Below are positions 1 to 9,795 of a stretch of 64,000 nucleotides of DNA, one piece after another. The translations under genes were made by a program, and so were the position numbers. Positions within the stretch are counted from its first letter, which is position 1, and every line of letters begins with the position of its first letter. Source of the stretch: Diphasiastrum complanatum (Eukaryota > Streptophyta > Lycopodiopsida > Lycopodiales > Lycopodiaceae). The notes beneath the pieces were generated by a model. It was not told the origin of the DNA. It saw only the letters and a program-made list of their open reading frames with translations, and did no database searches. The DNA lies in NCBI GenBank assembly GCA_029204225.1, contig CM055092.1, positions 23,313,005 through 23,377,004 of the forward strand, given 5' to 3'.

Positions 1-551
1 AGGATGATTGCTAATCCTTCATATGGACTTTTCAAAGAAAGATAGCGGGCTCCAACAACGACATACATCATATTTTCAAAAAATTGCCTGTCCACCATTG
101 TAAGAAGGAGCATCGTTGATCTCAATACTAGCATCACTTCCTTCTACATAGTTCTTCTTTCAAGATTGAACAAAGACTTTAAAGAGGCTTTAGAACTGTA
201 GTTTTGAATGTTCTTTCCAACAGATCTTTTCACATAAGACAAGAGTCATTTGTTGTGCTTTTTACACATAGAGTTCATTCAAGAATTCAACAAGACAGAA
301 GATGTCTTTCATCATTGTGCAATCTTCACAATGAATTATCAAGCAATATGTGTCTCTCTTTATTCTATTCTGCACACAAGCAGAATCACTTCTATTTCTA
401 CATAACAGAAATAGAAATCAGAGAATACATCTCTGTTTATTAACAGAACATAAAACTCCTACATTCTAAAAATTTCCAGCAAACAACATGCTATCAAAAC
501 CTTCCTATGAATCAATTGCATGCCCGGATCTTCAGGGGTTGGCCATTCCCT
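1..551 (-). other. Probable 5' leader of a minus-strand LTR element
   Basis: This stretch lies on the internal side of the primer-binding site at 552-563, so it should be the start of the internal region of a minus-strand copia-type element whose body continues beyond the left edge of the window. I see no gag, zinc-knuckle or polymerase motif in any frame. A short open frame on the minus strand in the first 150 bases looks protein-like but matches no family I know. The assignment rests only on the adjacent primer site. Confidence 0.4.
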
Positions 552-600
552 GCTCTGATACCATGTTTCAAATTAGAGCATGCACATAAGCAATCACACA
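552..600 (-). repeat. Primer-binding site and 5' LTR edge of a minus-strand copia element
   Basis: Read on the minus strand, 563-552 is TGGTATCAGAGC, the usual plant copia site complementary to initiator Met-tRNA. It is immediately preceded by a sequence ending in ACA, so the LTR begins on the plus strand at 564 with TGTTTCAAATT. Only about 35-40 bases of LTR can be followed before the sequence changes into the gene-like fragment at about 595. The LTR is therefore truncated or interrupted there. Confidence 0.6.
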
Positions 601-905
601 AGAGAAGGGGTGAGAGAAGTCTTTGATGGTCAAGTGGAAAATCAAGATGTTGATCTCAAAGGGCTTCAACAACACAAAAGGAAAAGTGGCAATTTGAAGC
701 TAGTCAAGAGCATGAAAGGAGGGTCATTAGGCAAAGATGTTTTGGGTCTATTTTGCAAGTATTTAAAGAATCAAGTAAGTTCAAAATAATAGCAAGGAAG
801 TGTTGTTCAAGTTTACTTTACTTCTTCTATCTCAAGTTTGAGCAATTTTATATGGATGTGTGCAAATTGTCAACATATGGTAAAACAAGCAACATTGGTT
901 TGCAC
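595..905 (+). pseudogene. Broken copy of the unidentified gene-like sequence at 31703-32251
   Basis: The DNA and the translation closely resemble the reading frame at 31703-32251. Both contain the run GLQQHKRK followed by GNL.LVKS and a GKDV motif, and the similarity continues as DNA past the stop into a stretch encoding ARKCCSSLLY in the other copy. Here the frame is closed by two consecutive stop codons after about 69 residues. The function is unknown and I recognise no domain. It joins a copia-type element end at about 906, so it may be a host fragment carried or interrupted by that element. Confidence 0.55.
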
Positions 906-1165
906 TAAAGTTGGATCAAAGTTCTATGGTTAAAACTATGCCAAAACTAGTTGAAGAGGGAGTGAGAAATCTCAACTAGTTTAGTCATATTTTGGTTAAT
1001 TGCCAATATTAGGCCCAAATGCACTTTAGACTTAGAGATAAACATTTTGAAAGTTATTTTATTCAAAGTTCAATTGAATTACCACTTTTGGAAAGTGTGA
1101 GAAAGCTAGGAGGTCAAGTTTGGACACATTTAAATTTGAATGTTAGATGCATGGAATCTAGTCAT
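906..1165 (+). repeat. Polypurine tract and start of a copia LTR (short subfamily)
   Basis: The sequence GTTGAAGAGGGAG followed by TGAGAAATCTCAAC matches the polypurine tract and LTR start found at 6795 (plus strand) and 32869 (minus strand). The preceding 50 bases match the minus-strand copy just outside 32869 almost word for word, including its deletion of the RNase H tail. Similarity to the LTR can be followed to about 1165 (an AAAGTGTGAGAAAG block), after which unrelated sequence begins. This is the 3' end of a non-autonomous copia relative with a truncated LTR. Confidence 0.7.
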
Positions 1166-1258
1166 ATTGTTGATGAGGTTTATGGCTAAAAGCATGGTTT
1201 GGTGGCACAACATGGACTGTCAATGACACTACCTTTTTTGGGCAGAAATACACTACCT

Positions 1259-1260
<2 letters not shown>

Positions 1261-1314
<54 letters not shown>
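1261..1314 (+). repeat. (GA)27 microsatellite
   Basis: An uninterrupted GA dinucleotide run of 54 bases lies about 90 bases upstream of the ATG of the SET-domain frame. On the minus strand it creates a spurious open frame of alternating Ser and Leu. GA runs upstream of plant genes can bind GAGA-type (BBR/BPC) factors, but nothing here shows that this one does. Confidence 0.95.
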
Positions 1315-1317
<3 letters not shown>

Positions 1318-1403
1318 ATACATCTAACATTTTCAACTTTTGCAGAAGAAGGACAAAAAGAGTCGCAAGAGAGATCGAGAATATTATTGATAGAATAAAT
1401 CAC

Positions 1404-2356
1404 ATGAATATTGATTTTGGATCATCATTGGCCCTAGATGATGCTCTTGTTGATGATGACCCCTTGCATGATATGATTAGTTCATCAATGCCTTGTGATT
1501 CAATCCATGTCTCCAAATCTCTAGAATGTTTTTACCACCCAACCACACCTATCCTAGATGTTGCACATGAGTCCTCCACGATACTCCACGTGGAGTCCAC
1601 AAACATGACGACCCCTTTAAAAAAGAGAACACATCTTGGATGTATTATGACTAGTTTGAAAGATAATTGCAAATTACTACGCATTGTTGATATGTCAAAA
1701 GACATTCTAGGTTCTTTGTCTGACCTTCTTCTTCCAACTGGCTTGCAACCATTAGTAAAAACTTTTATTAGAAGTAGATATTCGTGTTGGCCACTCCAAT
1801 CACCATTACCATTAAATGGAATACCATTTACGTATTGGGGTCAAATGTACATAATCATGCCTAGTGAACACTTTTCTGAGGCTGGTTTGGGCCTTTTTGC
1901 ATTAAGTAGTGGTGAGGTCCCTTTAAATAGTGTTGTGACATTGATGCCATATGCAGGACCTCAATACAATTGGGGTGATTGGCATGCTTTGTGTCGTCAC
2001 CAATGGAGGATGCAAGTATATGGCTTGAGTTCAAATGCTTGTTCTTTAGAGGAGCAACGCATGCAAAGAAGCAAAACATCTCAAGGGCAAATCTTACATA
2101 CATTGATGGACGTCCAAATGTGCATGGAAACATTGCTGCATATATAAATAGTTCCATTGGCCACCCTCAATTGATGAATTGTGATTTTGAAAACCGCACC
2201 AATGGAAAAGAAGAATATTGTACTAGGAATGTAAAGGGCACTTATGTAATGGTTTGTGCCACTAGATCTATCAGGTTTGGGGAGGAATTGTTCATCAAGT
2301 ATAGTTTCAACTGTCTACTACCCAAATGTTTGCAAAAGACAATAAGTCAAATGTGA
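1404..2356 (+). pseudogene. SET-domain protein, frameshifted, upstream of a CACTA transposase
   Basis: The frame starts at ATG 1404. Its first 150 residues are unrecognised. From about residue 155 it shows SET motif I, AGLGLFA, followed by a Gly-Glu-Val and a MPYAGP stretch. The frame is then lost, and the rest of the domain is read in another frame from about 1979: YIDGRPNVHGNIAAYINSS (the Gly-Asn...Phe/Tyr-Ile-Asn core), an Asn-Cys pair, and ATRSIRFGEELFIKYS (the GEEL...Y end motif). These are the landmarks of SET lysine methyltransferases. The usual NHS is altered to NSS, so activity is doubtful even without the frameshift. No pre-SET or post-SET cysteine cluster is visible. It ends 190 bases before the transposase on the same strand. 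It could be a captured host gene or a regular accessory gene of this transposon. The shift could also hide an intron. Confidence 0.72.
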
Positions 2357-2549
2357 AGATTTAAATTTTGTTGATATGTAGAGATGTATACTCCATGCAA
2401 TTGTATTGGGTTTGTGTCATTAAATATGTCAAATGTTACGAGCATTGTTCGTCATTTGTCTAGATTAAATGTTAGGAGCATTATGCGTCTTTGAGTTCAT
2501 TAAATGTTAACAAGATGAAAAGACAAATCTGTCTAATAGATACATTGGT

Positions 2550-4536
2550 ATGTTCATACCTTTTAAACTCAGAGGTAAATTTTTTTCATCTACTTGTCAT
2601 TTTTGCTTTGAAACAAAATTTACAATTTGGACATCGAGTGATATTTTTTTTACAATGACTTCTTTTGTCATGTACAGACTATTGAAAAACAAAATTCTCC
2701 CAGAAGGGAATGTCATGCCTGAGACAAGAGATGAGGCACGAAAGATGTTTTCTAACATCGGGATGGACTACAAGCAATATCATGCATGTCCAAAAGATTG
2801 TATTTTATATCGAGGAAGGTACGAATCACTCAAGAAATGTCCCATTTGTGATACTCCTCGATATAGAGATGATTTGCAAGGGGCAACCATTCCGTGCAAA
2901 GTTTTACAACATTTTCCAGTAATTCCACGATTGCAACGTTTATTTCATTGTAAATCTCTTGCACAACTTATGGACTGGCATGCACACCATACCTCTACGG
3001 ATGGGATGATGAGGGTACCTTCAGATTCACCTGCATGGAAACACATCAACAAAGAGTATCCAAGCTTTGCCAATGAGTCAAGAAATGTGAGATTTGGTCT
3101 TGCAATAGATGGTGTGAACCCCTTTGGTGTACGAGCAACTACGTAGTCCATTTGGCCTATTTGCTTGGTAAATTATAATATTCCTCCTTGGTTGAGTACA
3201 AAAAAGGGACACATTATGTTGGCACTTTTAATTCCTGGCCAACGCAAAGTTAAGAACATGGATGTGTATCTTGAGCCGCTTATTGACGAGTTGGAAGATT
3301 TGTGGAAGGGGATAAAAGCATATGACATTTTGCACCCCTTACATGAGAGGGAGTTTACCCTACATGCCATTGTAATGTGGACAATGCACGACTATCCAGG
3401 ATTAGGTGAATGCTCAGATAATCATTCAAACAATGTCTATCTTGTGTACATAGGAGTTTGTTTACAGTTACATACAACTAGTAATACTTGACATTCACAT
3501 GATATACTACAATGGCTATAATTATTCTTTGACATATACTTTTTTTAATAGTGATTGATAGTATCCATTTGTTGGGCAGACTTTCAAACGACTGGAAAAA
3601 ATGCTTGTTTTTTGTGTGGGCCAAATCTTGTGGGAAGATACTCTTTTAGTCTCAAAAAAGTGGTTTATGAAAATCAACGTAAATACTTGCATGAAGGCCA
3701 TCCATTCAGAGACACTCATATAAGAGGTTTTGGAGGAAGCGTTGAGAGAGAGATGCCTCCAAAGAGGATGTCCGTGAAAGATTGGCGAATACTATGGGAG
3801 GAATCTCAAGCAAAGCCAATTGATGGTATGAAAAGATTATCTATATTTCATCGTTTGGAATATGGGAATAACCTTTTGATTAATCACCTACTTGATCCCA
3901 TGCACATATTTAAAAATGTGGATGAATCTATTTGGAAACACTTGATTGTTGAAAAGTACCTTGGACATTCACTAAGGAGGAGCTTAACCATGTGCGCTCC
4001 ATTATTCATGACATTAGAACACCAACTGGTTTTGCCCATTCTCTACGGTCATCATTCACAGTGGATGAAAAGTTGCAAGGTCTCAAATCTCATGATTGGA
4101 TAAAGATGATTCAATTCATCTATCCATTGTCAATTCGTGGGTGTTTGTGAAAAGATGTTTGTGAGACCATATACAAACTATCAACCATTGTTAGGTATTT
4201 ACAGAAAAACCTCAAGGGATGGGAAAGGTCCATAGGTTGGCACCCTTCCAACGAGAAAAAATTTCTACATTCATGCTTTATAATTGTGGAGTTATGGATA
4301 AATGGTTAGACCTATATGAAGAAGAAAACAAAGAGAGGGTCTTGTCTAAAAAGTGCCAAGGACAGAATAGAGGTAGACACATGCCTCAAGTTCACATGAT
4401 CTTGAGCCATTGCCCAAGCAATGCACTATTGAGTGGATGCATGACACACTACAAAAAGCAACAAAAAAGGGACAAAAAATATCAAACACAGAATGGGACT
4501 TTGCAAGAGAATGCGAATGGAAGGTATTATTTTTAG
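2550..4536 (+). pseudogene. CACTA (En/Spm) TNP2-type transposase, broken
   Basis: Three separate reading frames together follow the Transposase_21 family. At about 2775-2875 is the Cys-rich block CPKDCILYRGRYESLKKCP. Around 3100 is LAIDGVNPFG with the first catalytic Asp. At 3165-3400 come NIPPWLSTKKGHIMLALLIP and DVYLEPLIDELEDLW. At about 3590 is a CFLCG finger-like turn, and at about 3890 LDPMHIFKNV with the second conserved Asp. The product would cut and paste CACTA elements in the nucleus. Stops at 3144 and 4103, and loss of frame after 4105, make this copy inactive. The segment 3406-3579 behaves as a GT-AG intron that keeps the frame. I did not find convincing CACTA terminal repeats. Confidence 0.88.
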
Positions 4537-4620
4537 ATACTTTATTATTAGAACATTCTTGTTTATAACAATATTTGTTTAATCATTTTGAAACACTATG
4601 TTCATTAATAGTGATTATTT

Positions 4621-5073
4621 ATGAAATTCATGTTTGCCATGTGGCAGTGCAAAATGTATAATGCTATATGGGCTTTTGGTTTCCACTTTCATGTTGAAAG
4701 GATTGATAACAAGAGATGCACACACGATTGTGGTGTAATAGCATCTTTCCAACAAGAAAGTCAAAGCAGTGCACGAGATCGGAATCCCATCTCAGGAGAT
4801 ATAGAATACGTAGGAACTATACAAAATATTTATGATGTGTCATTTGGTGAAAGTGGACACTATTTTTTATTTGATGTGAAATGGTTTAAGGTAGTTTGTA
4901 GTGGGCCAAATGCAACCGTAAAATCAAATCTAAGTGGATTTTTTGTGATTGACTCATCAAAAACATTGAGCATGGAGTCCTTTGATGCATTGGTGTTGCC
5001 TCGTCACTGTGAGCAGGTGCACATGCTATGCTATAATGTTTTTCATTTTATTGCAAGTAACTTCAGTATTTGA
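4621..5073 (+). pseudogene. DUF4216-type C-terminal part of the CACTA protein
   Basis: The order of motifs is that of the tail of plant TNP2-like proteins: GFHFHVERIDNKRCTHDCGV, then a DIEYVGTIQNIYDV block, FLFDVKWFKV, and a final stretch where a Leu-Pro-Arg-His-Cys-Glu-Gln-Val replaces the usual 'LASQAxQVFY'. DUF4216 normally follows the transposase domain in one protein, so this is probably the last exon or segment of the 2550-4536 gene. A possible intron ends at the GGCAG just before 4647. Function of DUF4216 is not known. The frame closes at 5073. Confidence 0.75.
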
Positions 5074-6140
5074 GTTTTTGATATGTTTTAAAATAGTGAT
5101 TTTTGCAAGTGTTTTTTCAACCAAATCGACTAAACAAGGTATGGTGGTAGAAAACTAGCACACAATTCAACCTATTTTGCATCTAATTGGCAAGAGCTTT
5201 TGAACCCCACAATAAAACTAGAAATAATTGATCTTCACATCCTGTTATACACGTGGAAAGTATAATACTTTGTTCAAATTCAGATCTACTCATTAGACAC
5301 AAAAAAATATCACATTCATCATTCATCAATTCCTCGTTAAAAAGCAAACTTGCCAAAATCACCATCTCTTGACCATCTCTCGAAGTATGTACAAAATGAG
5401 CTCTCAATCCATATCAAATGATCTTGGATATGAGATTAGGTAGAGTTCCATTAGGATAGACCCTAAACCCCTGGCTATCAAAGCCTTAGATCATGCATAA
5501 TTACCCTCTTGGTAGCTCGAGTCAACTATCTTATAAAAGTAGGTGGCCGCCCTCATCAAAAATCCCAATCATCTAGGAACACCATGATATAATTCGCTTT
5601 AGAAAAATATTTATTTAACTAATTCTATTTCATTATGAACATGCAAAAAAAAAGAAAAAATCTCATCATAATATAATTTACTTTAGAAAAAAATATATAT
5701 AGCCTAATCATAAAATAATTCACTTTAGAAATATATTTATTTAACTAATTTCATGTTCATCAATCAGATAAGCAGGAAAGAGAGATCAGACAGCAACCCA
5801 AGAGAACACTTTTGAACTATATTAACAAAAGAGACTTAAGAGTACATATACATAGTCTATTTTTTTTGGGGTACTGCTGCATGGCAGTTCGGTCCCCGTT
5901 ACGGGACATGTGTCCCAACTTTACACTATGTGTGTCGTTAAGCTGACACTCATGCACACTATTATATAAGCAGTAAAAAACTCGAAAATACTGCTAAAAG
6001 CATAAAGTCATAAAACTGTAAGAGAAACTTGAGCTTACTTATTTTAACACACCTATCACTTCTTCAGTAAGTGAGGATGAAATTAAGCATGTTGAAAGTT
6101 AGCAAAGCCGATTGGCTAAGCAAGAATAAATCTTTCCAAC
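5074..6140. other. AT-rich stretch without a recognisable gene
   Basis: No coding pattern stands out in either strand. An approximate duplication of an AT-rich segment (the words 'ataatt...ctttagaaa' near 5590, 5680 and 5715) suggests local slippage or an old repeat. Around 5880-5960 there is a GC-richer patch with CGTTACGGGACATGTGTCCC, distantly like the palindromic part of the short LTR at 17024-17039. The CACTA right end should lie somewhere here but I could not place it. Confidence 0.5.
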
Positions 6141-6794
6141 TTGGAATGTGGCAATTACGGGGATGTTGTATCATCCTCTAGCAAAGAAGATGAGCAAGAA
6201 GTTTTCAAAGGAGACACCAATGATGGTATCTTATGGCAGGATGAAGATGGAGGCTCATTTATGGAGTTTCATGGTGGATACATGGCAACAAAGGACAAAG
6301 GAGGAGGAAACATGCAAGCAAAATTTAATCACTCACATTTATTGTTTGTTTGTTATATTTTTTTAGAGAGTTCAAAGTTGGAAGCATGGTGGAATCATTT
6401 CATTTACATTTTATTTGATTCTTCATATACTAGTTACTTCTTGACATGTAAAATTGATGTAAGAAATAGTGAAGCATCCCAAGTGGGCACTATTCTCTAT
6501 ATCAATTATGGTTGGTTCTATTTTGAGCATTACATGATTATTAAAAGGAGATCATTCTTATGATGGATCAAAGTTCTATTGTCAAAAACTATGCTAGGAG
6601 CAAGCATATTGAGGTGCAACATCATTTTGTGAGGGAGCAAGTCATTGCAAAGGAGGTGGAGCTTCAACATGTGTCCTCAAAGGAATGTGTAGTTGATATC
6701 TTCATCAAAGCATTGGGAAAGGACTTGTTCATGAATCATAGGACATCACTTGGAGTGTTATCAAAGTCCATGCTAAAACTATTTGAAGAGGGAG
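6141..6794 (+). pseudogene. 3' end of a copia polyprotein (RNase H tail) before its LTR
   Basis: From about 6590 the frame reads SKHIEVQHHFVREQV and then a VDIFIKALGKDLF block. This is the C-terminal RNase H signature of plant copia polyproteins (normally KHIE..HHF..E and ADI.TK.L). A polypurine tract follows (GAAGAGGGAG) and the LTR starts at 6795. Upstream, 6370-6560 encodes a stretch (CKIDVRNSEAS...) that is also found on the minus strand at 33000-33130 in front of the same LTR family, so it belongs to the element. RT and integrase are missing. Confidence 0.75.
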
Positions 6795-7813
6795 TGTGAA
6801 ATATTCAACTAGTTTGATCATATTTGCTATATTTCCATATTTGGCATATTGAGGACAACTTTGTTTCTAGACTTAGAGATTGACTTTTCAAAGTTCATTA
6901 GTCTAAATGTCATTTGACATTAGGAGAGTTTTGGGCTCCAAAAAGACCTTTTAAGAATTCATGCAAGTTGTCTTTTGTATTATTAAAATATTATAGCACT
7001 AGTACTTTTGACTTGCCCTAACTTTTTAATGGTAACTCAAAAGTATGTCATCTAAGATATCATTGAAAAGCCCTTGTCAAGCGCTTTCCAATGCACCAAA
7101 CTTCGCTACATTCGGACTTACCACTAGAAAGTTATGCCATTTTTTTGTGTGGACTCAAAAAGTTACGTTACGTAGATTTCAAATTTGAGTGTTTTGATTG
7201 GTCCATGTGTATGAAAAATTTGAGAAAAATATGAAAAGAATCTTTACAAAAAGTCTTTTTTGGATTTATAACTCCTCTAGTGATAAACACTTTTTGAAAG
7301 TGTGGGAAAGTTAGAAGGTGAGTTTGAGTAGATTCGGATTTGAATGTTGGGTATTTTAAATCTAGACCCAAAAATAGTAGGGTTAGCATTTTGGAGGGAA
7401 AACCAAGTGGCCAAATAGGGTTTGGACCTGTTATAAAAGGATGTAACTCGTGGAGAGAGTGATTTTCTCTCTTCTCTATCTCATTTCATGCTTATACATG
7501 GTTTTCTTGGGTTCTACTATCCATTGGTGCACTATACTTGTGATTGCATGCAATTTTATGTGTACAATGATCTATATTTGTTATTTTTGGATCCACACGT
7601 GTGAAATATAGTACCTTGCTGGTTTTGTATGGAAAGCAATTGTACTTTATCATTTCATTCAAGTTTGATCAAGTTCTATTAGTGTTTGCATCTCATTTTG
7701 TGTGTAGTTGTTGTTTTTTCTACATTGGTGAGATTGGTAGTGTATTTCTCTTTCTAACCAAAGATCTTTCAAGTGGATTGGATCTTAATGGTCTGAAATC
7801 TTTCACAGCTACA
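6795..7813 (+). repeat. Copia LTR, long form (about 1.02 kb)
   Basis: It begins TGTGAAATATTC directly after a polypurine tract and ends CAGCTACA just before a gag start. Related copies lie at 963-1165 (start only), at 32252-32869 on the minus strand (short form, lacking roughly 400 bases) and at 17226-17450 on the minus strand (internal fragment). The TG...CA ends and the TATA box at 7432 support the call. It has an RNase H tail on its left and a gag on its right, so it serves as 3' LTR for one remnant and 5' LTR for the next. No clear initiator-Met primer site follows it. Confidence 0.75.
7432..7439 (+). promoter_or_regulatory. TATA box of the long-form copia LTR
   Basis: TATAAAAG lies in the middle third of the LTR and is followed about 35 bases downstream by a CT-rich stretch, which is where U3/R transitions usually sit. 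Plant copia LTRs drive transcription from such a site. Assignment is by position and consensus only. Confidence 0.5.
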
Positions 7814-7825
7814 AGTGGTGAATTC

Positions 7826-8742
7826 ATGTTGGAAGGCAATGATAGGCTTACCTCAATCAACTATTCTAGTTGAAAGGTGAGGATGGAGTCCTTATTGGAG
7901 ATGAATGAGTTGATGGAGATTGTTGCAGGTGTGGAGGAGAGGCCTCAAGCACCTCAAGATCAAGTGAGGTCTAAAAAGAGAGCAAAGAAGGCTCTACACA
8001 TGATTAGATGAATGTTACCAGTGAGCTACTCAAGGAGATTGGTAAGAACAATTCATCTCGAGAGGCTTGGGAAGCTTTGAAGAAGCTTTATGAATCCAAG
8101 TCTACATCAAGAGTGCTTACTCTTAGGAGGAAAGTCTTTCAAAGTTTGCAAAAGAAAAAAAAGAGTACTCATGCTTTTGTTTTGAGGGTTAAAGCATTCA
8201 ATGATGAGTTAACATATATTGATGAGAGCATTAAGGAAGGAGAACTTGTTCAAGTTATTCTTAATGGTTTGTTGGATGATCATGCTAATCTTGTTCAAAG
8301 TTTTGCTACTCAAAAAGGCTTTGCCAAGTATTGTTGATTTGCAAGAGATTTTGGTGAATGAGGAGTTTGGCTTCAAGCAAGAGGTGGATCTACATCAACA
8401 TCTCAATATGAAGAGGTGGCTATGTTCATCAAAGCCAAGTTAAAGGGCAACGGCAAAGGCAAGTGGTCTAAAGGACAGGATCAAGGTGAGACTTTCTCTT
8501 TTGGCAAAAAGAAAGTTAAGTCTAAGTTGAAATGTTTTTATTGTGGAATCAAAGGGCATTTTGCAAATGAATGTTTGAAGAAGCAAAAAGATGAAGGTAG
8601 CAAGCAAATAAACTTTACTACTAATGATGAGGATCTAGGTGGTTGTGATTCTCTTTTGATGTATTATTCAAGTCTAATATCAAGTGAAGGTGACAAAGAT
8701 TCATGGTGGATTGATAGTGGAGCTAGTTCACACATGAACTAG
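7826..8742 (+). pseudogene. Copia gag and protease start, frameshifted
   Basis: The ATG at 7826 opens a gag of the same type as the intact one at 24223 on the minus strand: MLEGNDRLTS..., then a KVRMESLLEMNELMEIV stretch, and EAWEALKKLYESK. Stop codons near 8008 and 8336 and frame changes break it. A CCHC zinc knuckle (CFYCGIKGHFANEC) sits at about 8541-8582, and the protease active site WWIDSGASSH at about 8704-8733. A short duplication of TTACTTCTTT just after the protease motif puts the rest in another frame. The product would package element RNA in cytoplasmic particles. Confidence 0.85.
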
Positions 8743-8762
8743 CTCTTTACTTCTTTACTTCT

Positions 8763-9530
8763 TTGGTCACTTATGATGGAGCCAAGAAAGCAATTAACAT
8801 GGCCAATGGCGGTGAGTGTGTGATTGAAAGCATTGGTTCAATTCCTATTTGTCATTCTACTAATAGGAAAGCAAGACTTGATGGTGTTCTTTATATTCAT
8901 TCACTTTCAAAGAATTTGCAGAGTGTTGGTCAAATGATAGAGAAAGGATACATGGTAAAGTTTGGTGGTTTCATTACAAAGGAAGAAATCTTGGTTGCTA
9001 GGGGCAATAGACAAGGTAGGATTTTCAAGCTTGATGTTTTTCTTATGGCTAACAAAAAGGATGGAATGGAAAAGGAGATTGGTCTCAACTTCTCAAAGTT
9101 ACTTTTTAGCAACAATAAGATTGGTAGATCTTATATAAAGTCTAACAAGTTTCCTTATGCTAGATCTTGGTCAAGATCTAATATGCATCTTGGAGATGTT
9201 CATCTTTGTGCTATCTTGGCTAGTCTTGAGGATAATGTTGGTGTTTCAATGGTTCTTCATGGCAAGTGCAAACATGAAAAAGGTAAGGAAAGAGCTAACT
9301 CATCAATGGAGATGGTAAAGCTTCTTCCTTGGGAAAGGTTGTTGCTAAATGATTTCTTTGATCATATGGAAAAGGATGCTGCTAGGTGCATGCATGAACG
9401 AGTTGGTTCTTCTACATTCTTTTGCGATGAGTCCAAGAAAGTCATTTTTGCAGCAGCAAGTGGAGTCACATGTCTTCGTAAAGAGAGTAGATCAAATGGT
9501 TCTATCAAGAGACTTCGGTTTGGTGCATAG
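8763..9530 (+). pseudogene. Protease remainder fused to an unrecognised reading frame
   Basis: Residues 1 to about 95 continue the copia protease and following segment (LYIHSLSKNLQSVGQMIEKG, then a GRIFKLDVF stretch). In related elements the GPY-less integrase with its HHCC motif (LWHKRLGH) should come next. Instead about 160 residues follow with no integrase motif, running open to 9530. That part is rich in Lys, Ser and Leu, with several Cys and His (ARCMHE, FFCDES). I recognise no family. It may be a rearranged filler or a captured coding fragment. Confidence 0.55.
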
Positions 9531-9746
9531 CTATCATTCGTTGACATTACCTCATGTCATGGTACCATCACCTCAACATCTTGATGTAGAGTTTGTTGGA
9601 AGTAGTGCAATGCCATCATAGGAGTCCGTCCACGCAGTTTAGAGTTTGGTGTACAGAATATCCCATCTTATAGGTCATCCGAGATAGAGGTATAAGCAGA
9701 GAGAGTAGAGTTTGTTACACTCAAAACGTTCATAGTAATCCTTTTT

Positions 9747-9795
9747 GAATTACCATCTTGGGAGATAGTGGATCTATCTCCCAAGATGGTAATTC
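9747..9795. repeat. Perfect 21-bp inverted repeat (hairpin) at a rearrangement joint
   Basis: The left arm 9747-9767 is the exact reverse complement of the right arm 9775-9795, with a 7-base loop (GTGGATC). Just to the right, at about 9810-9830, the RT sequence contains CTTGGGAGACAGTGGATCTT, which resembles the left arm plus loop. The hairpin therefore looks like a copied and flipped piece of the neighbouring RT gene, placed exactly where the unknown sequence changes to RT. Confidence 0.9.

Noticed and set aside
1220-1260. CACTACC words as left end of the CACTA element
   Set aside because: Two CACTACC occurrences lie at a plausible place, but no inverted partner ending in GGTAGTG and no 3-base duplication could be paired with them.
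1158-1403. Open frame on the minus strand with a long Ser-Leu run
   Set aside because: It is produced by the (GA)27 microsatellite; the flanks have no coding character.
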